Assembly: GCA_031275535.1 (NCBI GenBank)
Contig: JAISOR010000025.1
Span: 1-6,882 of the forward strand
Length of the DNA: 6,882 bases
From: Treponema sp.
GTDB taxonomy: Bacteria; Spirochaetota; Spirochaetia; Treponematales; Breznakiellaceae
Direction of reading: 5' to 3'
Shown: positions 1 through 5,247 of the stretch, in pieces
How positions within the stretch are numbered: the stretch's first letter is position 1
How the letters are laid out: each line of letters starts with the position of its first letter
Translations under genes and position numbers: made by a program
The notes under the pieces: model-generated
Database searches by the model: none
What the model was told of the DNA's origin: nothing
What the model saw: the letters and a program-made list of their open reading frames with translations, nothing else

Positions 1-525
1 GTCTTCGGCAAGGGCTTGGGTACCACCGAACTCATCGGCTTGGCGGTGGTATTTGCGGGGATCGGCGGCCTCGTGGGACAGATCATGTGGAACCTGTCCT
101 ACGCCCTCACCCTGCCCCTTAACCGGGTTGCCTACAGGTATGCGGAGGCGGGAGCCACGGGCAAAATGTTCATCCCCAACGTGGTATTGGGACAGATCAT
201 CGGCTTCCTCTGCCGCTTCATCCCCGCGATCATCGTCTTGAGTTCCATGACCGCCGCATCGGCCCAGACCGACTTTGCCTCGATCATTCCCGGATGGGTC
301 ACCACGGCGCTCGGCATCTTCGGCGGCATGATGGCGTCCCTCGGAATGGGGATCATCCTGTCATTCCTGATGAAGAAGAAGTATCATATCGTCATCTTCC
401 TGGGAGGATTCATCCTGGTTACCTACTTCCATCTCGGCACCATGGCGGTGGCCGTCGTAGCAATCGTCACTGCCGTCCTTTACTATGTGGCGGCTTCCGG
501 CAGGATCCGGGGAGGCGCGGCATGA
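1..525 (+). CDS. PTS mannose/fructose/sorbose-family IIC subunit (partial, 5' end outside window)
   Basis: This is the C-terminal part of the membrane subunit that, with IID, forms the sugar-translocating channel of a mannose-family phosphotransferase system. The reading frame is open from base 1, so the start lies upstream; the TTG at 16 is just an internal codon. About 174 residues are visible, against a usual length of roughly 250-270. Several hydrophobic segments alternate with short loops, including a Gly-rich stretch near the left edge (LAVVFAGIGGLVGQIMW), the RFIPAIIVLSS helix and a hydrophobic C-terminal pair. The polar loop after NLSYALTLPLNRVAYRYAEA fits the family. The stop overlaps the next gene's start as ATGA, and that gene is a recognisable IID subunit, which strongly supports the call. 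IIA and IIB partners are not in the window and would be expected upstream. Substrate cannot be told from sequence alone. Confidence 0.85.
   Translation, partial: VFGKGLGTTELIGLAVVFAGIGGLVGQIMWNLSYALTLPLNRVAYRYAEAGATGKMFIPNVVLGQIIGFLCRFIPAIIVLSSMTAASAQTDFASIIPGWVTTALGIFGGMMASLGMGIILSFLMKKKYHIVIFLGGFILVTYFHLGTMAVAVVAIVTAVLYYVAASGRIRGGAA
511..515 (+). promoter_or_regulatory. Shine-Dalgarno site for the IID gene
   Basis: A consensus GGAGG lies six bases before the ATG at 522, inside the last codons of the IIC gene. It fixes the IID start at 522 and rules out the longer frame that stays open upstream to 294. The ATGA overlap plus this site suggests coupled translation of the two membrane subunits. 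Confidence 0.8.
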
Positions 526-1388
526 GCAAGACAATCAGTTCCGGAACCCTGAAAAAATCATTCTTCAACTGGTTCTTCTGGAACGGCTGTTCCCAGCAGG
601 CGGAGTCCATGCTCGGCATGGCCTTCGGGCAGGCCATGGCGCCGGTCATCGACGAACTCTACGACACGCCGGAAGAAAAGGCGGAGGCCCTGAAACGGCA
701 TATCACCCTGTTTAACACCGAATCCCAGGTCGGCTCCATCTGCAACGGCATCGTCTGCGGGCTGGAGGAGGCTAACGCCAACAAGAACTGCACCCCCGAA
801 CTTATCAGCAGCGTCAAGGTCGCCCTCATCGGCCCAACCTCGGCGATAGGCGATTCCCTGTGGGTGGCCACCATCATCCCGATTCTGCTGACCCTCTGCC
901 TCTCCATTGCCCAGGCCAACACCGCCGTCGCGTGGCTTGGTCCCGTGCTGTACATGATCATCTACCCCGTCGGTACCTGCATCCTGAGCTGGAATCTCTT
1001 CCGTTTGGGAAACAGATCGGGACTTGAAGGCATGCAGAACTTCATGTCCACGGGAAAACTCGATACCCTGACGGATACCATGACGGTACTGGGCCTCCTC
1101 GTGGTCGGCGCCCTCACCGCCTCGTTCGTATCGGTAACCCTGCCGATCCGCATCGTACAGGACGTCTATGACGCGGCGGCCGGCGCGGTTCTGGAAAACC
1201 AGGTCGTCTTCAACGCGGACAATGTGGTAAACGCCATATTTCCGAAGCTGCTGCCCTTCGGCTTGACCCTGGGAATCTACTCTCTCTACACGAAGAAGAA
1301 GTATTCTCCCCTGGCGTTGATGGGGCTCATTCTCGTGCTGGCGCTGGTTTTGACCGGCGTCGGCTACTGGACCGGTTTTTACGGCTGA
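522..1388 (+). CDS. PTS mannose/fructose/sorbose-family IID subunit
   Basis: This 288-residue protein is the second membrane subunit of a mannose-family PTS permease and is near the usual family length (about 270-300). The N-terminal amphipathic region runs FFNWFFWNGCSQQAESMLGM, matching the family pattern of an aromatic-rich start followed by a conserved helix. It is followed by HITLFNTESQVGSICNGIVCGLEEA and by the family hallmark VALIGPTSAIGDSLW (about residues 104-118), equivalent to the G-P-x-x-x-I-G-D-S motif of ManZ-type proteins. Hydrophobic segments follow at about 119-131, 138-155, 188-205, and at the C-terminus (LALMGLILVLALVLTGVGYW). The start at 522 is set by a GGAGG site and the overlap with IIC. 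The gene is the last of its operon, because a strong terminator follows 34 bases after the stop. The sugar transported (mannose, fructose, sorbose, an amino sugar or other) cannot be assigned. Nothing appears broken. Confidence 0.92.
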   Translation: MSKTISSGTLKKSFFNWFFWNGCSQQAESMLGMAFGQAMAPVIDELYDTPEEKAEALKRHITLFNTESQVGSICNGIVCGLEEANANKNCTPELISSVKVALIGPTSAIGDSLWVATIIPILLTLCLSIAQANTAVAWLGPVLYMIIYPVGTCILSWNLFRLGNRSGLEGMQNFMSTGKLDTLTDTMTVLGLLVVGALTASFVSVTLPIRIVQDVYDAAAGAVLENQVVFNADNVVNAIFPKLLPFGLTLGIYSLYTKKKYSPLALMGLILVLALVLTGVGYWTGFYG

Positions 1389-1422
1389 AGCCCCTGCGGT
1401 AACCAGCAGTACCTGCATCAAC

Positions 1423-1468
1423 GGCCCGAATGCCGGATGGAGACATCCCCGGCGTTCGGGCCTTTTTT
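1423..1468 (+). terminator. Rho-independent terminator of the PTS operon
   Basis: GGCCCGAATGCCGG (1423-1436) pairs over 14 positions with CCGGCGTTCGGGCC (1449-1462), with a single T-G wobble. Six T residues follow (1463-1468). The 12-base loop can fold further: ATG/CAT pairs closing a GAGA tetraloop (1440-1443), which fits the stable GNRA class. The run of T is only on the plus side, so it serves the rightward PTS transcript and not the leftward regulator gene that converges on it. Confidence 0.93.
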
Positions 1469-1502
1469 CGCTTCCCCATAATTGCCTGAAAATTCCTCAT
1501 GG

Positions 1503-1514
1503 ACAGGATCCTGT
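1503..1514. repeat. 12-bp perfect palindrome in convergent spacer
   Basis: ACAGGATCCTGT is its own reverse complement. It sits in the roughly 120-bp spacer between the PTS terminator and the stop of the response regulator. Spacers between convergent genes normally lack promoters, so an operator role is not suggested by context. It may be chance or a short cruciform. Apart from this and the GC-rich hairpin at 1555-1575, nothing else was recognised in 1469-1590. Confidence 0.35.
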
Positions 1515-1554
1515 AATCATGGCAGAACGGCCCTTCGGCACGAATACACCGGCG

Positions 1555-1575
1555 CCGGGTCCGGTTCCGGCCCGG
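1555..1575 (-). other. GC-rich hairpin just past the response-regulator stop
   Basis: CCGGG (1555-1559) can pair with CCCGG (1571-1575) around an inner CCG/CGG stem, with one bulged T and a GTTC loop. It lies 15 bases past the end of the minus-strand regulator gene, where a terminator would be expected. No T-run follows on the minus strand (it reads GCGCCGGTGTATTCG), so it is a poor intrinsic terminator. It could be a 3'-end stabilising hairpin. Confidence 0.3.
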
Positions 1576-1590
1576 CGGTTTGACCAGGGC

Positions 1591-2937
1591 CTATTGATCC
1601 CTGATCCCGTAGGCCTTGATCTTGTTGAGAATGGTTTTTCTGGAAATCCCCAGTTCCTCCGCGGCCCGGGTCCGGTTCCCCCCGGAACGGGCCAGGGCGG
1701 CGATGATTGCCTCCTTCTCCAGCCGTTCCAGCGGCTGGGGTGGCGCGGCGGTTTCGGCTTTTAGGGAGGGCGCGGCGGCAGGGGTTTCCCGGTGCAGGTC
1801 GATGTCCTGCCCCCGGATTTCAGCGCCCTCGCAGAAGATCAGGGCCCGTTCCAGGATATTTTCCAGGTCCCGGACATTGCCGGGGAAGGAGTAGGAACAG
1901 AGTTTTTCCTCCGCCCCGGCCCCCAGGGTATGGGGCGGCTTCCCCATCCGGGCGGCGAGTTTGTCCAGGAGGCGCCTTGCCAGGAGGGGGATATCGGCGG
2001 CCCGTTCCCGCAGGGGGGGCAGGACGAGGCGGAACACGTTGAGCCGGTAGTAGAGGTCCTCCCGGAAACGGCCTTCCCCCACCAGGGCTTCCACATCCCG
2101 GTTGGTGGCGGAGATAATCCGGGCGTTTACCGGAATATCGCCGGTTCCCCCCAGACGCCGGATCTTCCGCTCCTGGAGCACCCGGAGGAGTTTTACCTGG
2201 AGGGACACGGGCATCTCCCCGATTTCGTCCAGGAACAGGCAGCCCCGGCCGGCAAGTTCAAAAAGCCCGGGCTTGCGGGCCATGGCTCCGGTAAAGGCCC
2301 CCTTTTCATGGCCGAAAAGTTCGCTTTCCATAAGCCCTTCGTGGATGCCCCCGATATTCACCGCCACAAAGGGCTCCGCGGACAGGGGGCTGCGGCGGTG
2401 GATTTCCCGGGCGGCCACCTCCTTGCCCGTACCGCTTTCGCCGGAGATAAGGACCGTAACGTTGGAACCGGCGATCTTGTCGATTTGGGCGGAGAGGGCC
2501 CGCATCACCGGGGTTTCGCCGATCAGGGCGGTCTCCCCCGCCCCGGTACGTTTCTCCGCCTCCATCAGGTTTTCCCGGCGCTTGTCCTCCACCAGCCCCC
2601 GGAGTTTGATGACCAGTTCCGCAGGATCAAAGGGTTTGACCAGGTAGTCCCGGGCCCCGGCCTTGAGGGCCGCCACGGCATCGGCGATCTGGCCGTGGGC
2701 GGAGATCATAATCACCGGCGAAGAGAGGCCCCGCCCCAACATCCGTTCCAGCACTTCCTGGCCGCTTATCCCCGGCAGTTTGAGGTCCAGGACCACCGCG
2801 TCAAAGGGCTCCCGTTCCAGGGCATCCAGGGCGGCCTCCCCGGTTTCCGCCCCCTCGGCGTCGATATGTTCCAGGCCCAGGTATTTTTTAAGAGAATTCC
2901 GGATGTGCCGCTCATCGTCAACGATTAGTACCCGCAT
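1591..2937 (-). CDS. Sigma-54-dependent two-component response regulator (AtoC/NtrC type)
   Basis: This 448-residue protein has all three domains of the NtrC family. The N-terminal receiver (about 1-120) has the acidic pair D7/D8, phospho-acceptor D51 in VVLDLKLP, S79 in MISA and K101 in LVKPF. The central AAA+ sigma-54 interaction domain (about 138-365) has Walker A GESGTGKE (166-173), an intact GAFTGA loop (213-218) that contacts sigma-54, Walker B CLFLDEIGE (233-241) and the conserved FREDLYYRLNVF. The C-terminal Fis-type helix-turn-helix (about 405-445) reads NRTRAAEELGISRKTILNKI. An Ala/Pro linker (385-403) joins the last two. The presumed partner is the histidine kinase at 3644-4993, two genes upstream. 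The chosen ATG gives the standard MRVLIVDDE receiver start but has no convincing Shine-Dalgarno. A GTG at 2988, five bases after GGGGAG, would add 17 residues and is a real alternative. The regulated promoters were not seen in the window. Confidence 0.95.
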   Translation of the reverse strand: MRVLIVDDERHIRNSLKKYLGLEHIDAEGAETGEAALDALEREPFDAVVLDLKLPGISGQEVLERMLGRGLSSPVIMISAHGQIADAVAALKAGARDYLVKPFDPAELVIKLRGLVEDKRRENLMEAEKRTGAGETALIGETPVMRALSAQIDKIAGSNVTVLISGESGTGKEVAAREIHRRSPLSAEPFVAVNIGGIHEGLMESELFGHEKGAFTGAMARKPGLFELAGRGCLFLDEIGEMPVSLQVKLLRVLQERKIRRLGGTGDIPVNARIISATNRDVEALVGEGRFREDLYYRLNVFRLVLPPLRERAADIPLLARRLLDKLAARMGKPPHTLGAGAEEKLCSYSFPGNVRDLENILERALIFCEGAEIRGQDIDLHRETPAAAPSLKAETAAPPQPLERLEKEAIIAALARSGGNRTRAAEELGISRKTILNKIKAYGIRDQ

Positions 2938-2993
2938 AATTTGTGCAACAGGTGAAGAACAAGGACCAGCCGGATTCCCGCTTCTCACCCCCG

Positions 2994-2999
2994 CTCCCC
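2994..2999 (-). promoter_or_regulatory. Possible Shine-Dalgarno supporting an earlier GTG start of the response regulator
   Basis: On the minus strand GGGGAG lies immediately after the Uma2 stop and five bases before an in-frame GTG at 2988-2986. If used, the regulator would begin 17 residues earlier and only 13 bases after Uma2, typical of tight operon spacing. The canonical ATG at 2937 has only pyrimidine-rich sequence before it. Purine runs are common in this GC-rich DNA, so the match may be fortuitous. Confidence 0.35.
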
Positions 3000-3001
3000 G
3001 T

Positions 3002-3589
3002 TTATGCCAGGTCCGAGAAAACAGCCCCGAGGCTGATTGAAAGCCCTTCAACCGCCGCCGAGGGGAGGGTTGCGCCGGAATCGTAGACCGTTCCCGTATA
3101 GGCGTTGTTGTGCAGCACAAAGGACTGCACGGTCTTTGATGCGGGGGCCACGATCCAGTATTCCCGAACCCCGGCCTTCATATAGAGGTTGAATTTGCGG
3201 ACATATTCATCGGCGGTGTTTGAGGGGGAAAGGATCTCCACCACCAGATCCGGCGCGCCCCGGCAGCCTTCGGGCCCCCGCTTTTTTTCATCGCAGATAA
3301 CGGAAATATCCGGCTGAACCACCGTATCGTCGCTTCCGTCTTCCGCGTAAAAGAGCCGCACGTCGTAGGGCGCCGGACGCACCCTGCAGGGTTTACCCTG
3401 CAAATAGTTCCCCATTTGTCTGGTCAATTCCGCAAGGATCGCCTGGTGGGAATCGGTGGGGGCCGCCAGGGCATAGGCGGTTCCGTCGATAAGCTCGAAA
3501 CGTTCCCCTTCCTCCAGTTCCCAGGTCTTGTAATCGGCGTAGGTAAAATAACGATCCCCGCCGGGTAAGGTTCTCGCCGCGTTACCCAT
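3002..3589 (-). CDS. Uma2/DUF820-family protein, putative PD-(D/E)XK-fold nuclease
   Basis: This 195-residue protein is of usual Uma2 length. Family landmarks appear in order: an N-terminal Y-T-x-x-D-Y-x-x-W-like segment (YFTYADYKTWEL), RFELIDGTAYALAAPTDSHQ (E32, H48), VQPDISVI (D94), PDLVVEILSPSN with E118, and KFNLYMKAGVREYWIV (K132). D94 and E118 would be the likely metal-binding acids of the nuclease fold. The family is known from many bacteria, often in many copies, but its physiological substrate is unknown, so nuclease activity is inferred from fold only. It sits between a kinase and its presumed response regulator. GC in the lines counted by eye was about 45-58%, against about 67-72% in sampled lines of the flanking genes, hinting at separate origin. 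An in-frame TAA two codons before the ATG makes 3589 the first possible start, and a promoter match sits just before it. Confidence 0.88.
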   Translation of the reverse strand: MGNAARTLPGGDRYFTYADYKTWELEEGERFELIDGTAYALAAPTDSHQAILAELTRQMGNYLQGKPCRVRPAPYDVRLFYAEDGSDDTVVQPDISVICDEKKRGPEGCRGAPDLVVEILSPSNTADEYVRKFNLYMKAGVREYWIVAPASKTVQSFVLHNNAYTGTVYDSGATLPSAAVEGLSISLGAVFSDLA

Positions 3590-3595
3590 GGGTTA

Positions 3596-3624
3596 AGTGT
3601 AGACCGGAACACCTTCTCCGTCAA
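3596..3624 (-). promoter_or_regulatory. Sigma-70-type promoter for the Uma2 gene, probably leaderless
   Basis: On the minus strand TTGACG (3624-3619) and TACACT (3601-3596) are separated by exactly 17 bases, close to the TTGACA/TATAAT consensus. The -10 box ends seven bases before the A of the ATG at 3589, so transcription would start at or within a base or two of the start codon. No Shine-Dalgarno lies in the usual place; GGAGAAGG is about 27 bases away and would be upstream of the transcript. A 10-bp palindrome, ACCCATGGGT (3584-3593), spans the start codon. Confidence 0.6.
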
Positions 3625-3643
3625 CACAACCATGGGGCGGCGG

Positions 3644-4993
3644 TTACCCGCCCCATTCGGGCAGGGTGATGGTTGCCGCGGTCCCCCCGGCTTCCCGCCT
3701 TTCCAGGCTGACCGTGCCGTGAACCGCCTCCACGAAACGTTTGACGATGCAGAGGCCTATGCCGGTGCCGGTACTTTTGCTGGTGTAAAAGGGGTCAAAA
3801 ATCCGGCCCAGGTCCCCGGGGGCAATCCCCTTCCCCCGGTCAAAGATAGTGATGATAAGGCCGCCGTTGTTCCGTACAATGGACGCCGCCACGGCTTCCC
3901 CGGGCCCCCCGCTTTCCAGGGCGTTGCGGATGAGGTTTTCTATCACCGACCGGGCCCGTTCAATATCCATGAGGACCAGGGCGTCCCGGGGGGCCTCCTC
4001 CCCAAGGATATTCCTCCCGCAGAGCCGTATGGAGGTCTCCGCGATGAGGTCATATATATTCACGACGCTTTGATGCCCCTCCGCGTCCCGGAGGTAATCG
4101 TTCACCCGGTAGGTCAGGGCGGACAGGCGCTCCACCTCCTCGTCGATGATAGCCATTTCATCGGCGCCCCCCTCGGGGAACAGCTTTTTCAGGATCCCCG
4201 TCTGGAGCCGGATGGAGAGGAGGGGATTCTTGATCTCATGGGCCAGGGTGCTTGCGGCGGTACCCAGGACCACCAGGTTTTTCTGGGATTCTATCCGCTC
4301 CCGGTATTCCCGGTTGCGGAGGTACAGGGCCCGGATATAGAGGACCAGGGCCAGGAGGACCAGCTCGCAGAGGGGAAAGAGGATCCTGGTGACGGTTTCG
4401 GTGCGCCAATAGGCGGGGTGGGCGATATCGATGTAGAGGTACTTCCCCCCCATGAGGATATCCATGAACCAGAAATTTGACCGGCCCATCATCCCCCAGC
4501 GGCGGTTCCCCTCCTCCTGCCGGGGAGGCGGGGCGGGGCCCGGCATGGCGGGCACGGGGCCCATCCGCTCGGTATGGAGGACGAATTTCACCCGGTGCCC
4601 CTGTTTGTCGGGGATGGTAAAGCGGCCGCTCCGGTTTTTTTCCCGGTCCACAAGCAGTCCCTCGTCGAAAACCCCGGGGACCACGCCCCAGGCGTAGTCC
4701 AGGCTGAGATCATTCCCGTAAATGGCGAAACCCATGATCCGCCCGTTGAGCACCGGACTGGACTCAATGGCGGAGCCAAAATCCTCGTAACCCCGGAGCC
4801 CGGCAAAAAGCGTGTTGAGGATCCGCTCGTTATCGTTGTCCCGGATAAGCCGGGCCCGGTCCCGCATCCCCTGGATGATAAACACCGTCAGGGCCGAGGC
4901 TAAAACCCAGCAAAACACCGCGGCAATAAGGGACGCGGTCCGGCGGGATACCTTCATACGCAGATCCTGGACCATTACGCGGAATTTGTCCAT
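3644..4993 (-). CDS. Membrane-bound sensor histidine kinase
   Basis: This 449-residue protein has a complete two-component kinase layout. Membrane segment 1 (about 20-41, SLIAAVFCWVLASALTVFII) and segment 2 (about 202-221, ILFPLCELVLLALVLYI) frame a periplasmic sensor region of about 160 residues that I cannot assign to a family. It carries a Pro/Met/Gly-rich insert at 144-181. A short coiled-coil-like linker leads to the HisKA domain with LAHEIKNPL (phospho-acceptor H252). The ATPase domain has N-box IENLIRNALESG (about 351-362), G1 DRGKGIA (385-391), F-box FDPFYTSK (399-406) and G2 GTGIGLCIVKRF (409-420). No HAMP or PAS domain is obvious. The start has a GGGGA five bases upstream on the minus strand (4999-5003) and a longer GGAGGGGGG at 5009-5017. 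The regulator at 1591-2937 is the expected phosphotransfer partner. No convincing promoter was found in the spacer before it. Confidence 0.93.
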   Translation of the reverse strand: MDKFRVMVQDLRMKVSRRTASLIAAVFCWVLASALTVFIIQGMRDRARLIRDNDNERILNTLFAGLRGYEDFGSAIESSPVLNGRIMGFAIYGNDLSLDYAWGVVPGVFDEGLLVDREKNRSGRFTIPDKQGHRVKFVLHTERMGPVPAMPGPAPPPRQEEGNRRWGMMGRSNFWFMDILMGGKYLYIDIAHPAYWRTETVTRILFPLCELVLLALVLYIRALYLRNREYRERIESQKNLVVLGTAASTLAHEIKNPLLSIRLQTGILKKLFPEGGADEMAIIDEEVERLSALTYRVNDYLRDAEGHQSVVNIYDLIAETSIRLCGRNILGEEAPRDALVLMDIERARSVIENLIRNALESGGPGEAVAASIVRNNGGLIITIFDRGKGIAPGDLGRIFDPFYTSKSTGTGIGLCIVKRFVEAVHGTVSLERREAGGTAATITLPEWGG

Positions 4994-5047
4994 AGCAGTC
5001 CCCGGTTTCCCCCCTCCATAACGGCTTCGATTCGGAATTTGGGCGCA

Positions 5048-5066
5048 TCCCCGCCTCCGGCGGGGA
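5048..5066 (-). other. Short GC hairpin upstream of the kinase gene
   Basis: TCCCCGCC (5048-5055) and GGCGGGGA (5059-5066) are perfect complements around a three-base loop. It lies about 55 bases before the kinase start, in the would-be leader of its transcript. No T-run follows on the minus strand, so it does not look like a terminator. Confidence 0.45.
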
Positions 5067-5084
5067 CCGGGCTATCCGCTCCAC

Positions 5085-5117
5085 TAATTCCTGACCGGCA
5101 CAGCCGGTCAGGAATTA
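5085..5117 (-). terminator. Perfect 15-bp stem-loop between the ABC-transporter and two-component genes
   Basis: TAATTCCTGACCGGC (5085-5099) and its exact reverse complement (5103-5117) flank a three-base loop, ACA. It follows the transporter genes in the direction of their transcription, so a terminator or 3'-end processing site is the likeliest role. The foot of the stem is A/T-rich (TAATT/AATTA), but no long T-run follows on either strand, so termination may be partial. This would allow some read-through into the kinase gene. The symmetry would let it work on either strand. Confidence 0.6.
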
Positions 5118-5125
5118 TTCCGCTC

Positions 5126-5221
5126 CTATCCCTTGCGCATCGTAAGCCGCGGCCCCTTCCGCAGCAACCGGCCCCCGGCGGGATACCGCAGCATCACCGG
5201 ATGCCGGGTAAATGGTACCAT
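5126..5221 (-). CDS. Possible small basic peptide of 31 residues (unconfirmed)
   Basis: A minus-strand ATG at 5221 opens a 31-codon frame ending in TAG at 5128-5126, eight bases before the 15-bp stem-loop. The ATG lies 26 bases past the permease stop and directly follows a purine-rich GGGGAGGGG, which could act as a Shine-Dalgarno though its spacing is short. The product would hold six Arg, two Lys and no acidic residue (net about +8), beginning MVPFTRHPVML. About three quarters of its third codon positions are G or C, as expected for this DNA but not proof of coding. I recognise no family. Against it: frames this short arise by chance in GC-rich DNA, and an imperfect hairpin (5184-5210) overlaps it. 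Confidence 0.22.
   Translation of the reverse strand: MVPFTRHPVMLRYPAGGRLLRKGPRLTMRKG
5184..5210. other. Imperfect hairpin in the spacer
   Basis: TACC (5184-5187) pairs with GGTA (5207-5210), and GCATC (5191-5195) with GATGC (5200-5204) around an ACCG loop, separated by a small internal loop. With the hairpins at 5085-5117 and 5048-5066 it makes the 5000-5247 spacer unusually structured. Confidence 0.35.
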
Positions 5222-5247
5222 CCCCTCCCCGGCGGGCAGCCTTTACC

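Noticed and set aside
1..1388. Control of the PTS operon by the neighbouring sigma-54 regulator
   Set aside because: Mannose-family PTS operons are often sigma-54 dependent, but through LevR/ManR-type activators with PTS-regulated domains. This regulator has a receiver domain and is convergent, and the PTS promoter is outside the window, so nothing here supports the link.
558..1421. Minus-strand open frame of 287 codons opposite the IID gene
   Set aside because: It is a shadow of the IID gene and would also overlap the PTS terminator.
1519..1560. Possible sigma-54 (-24/-12) promoter around TGGCAG and CGGCACG
   Set aside because: Neither has GC at the required 10-base spacing from GG, and the site lies between convergent genes.
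1792..2928. Long plus-strand open frame of 378 codons opposite the response regulator
   Set aside because: It is the antisense shadow of a fully recognisable NtrC-family gene in GC-rich DNA; its translation is rich in Pro, Gly and His and matches no family.
3632..4480. Plus-strand open frame of 282 codons opposite the kinase
   Set aside because: It is antisense to intact kinase catalytic motifs; its low-complexity translation shows it is a composition effect.
4830..5084. Minus-strand open frame of 84 codons crossing the kinase start and the spacer
   Set aside because: It overlaps the kinase in another frame, would span the 5048-5066 hairpin, and its translation shows no recognisable feature.
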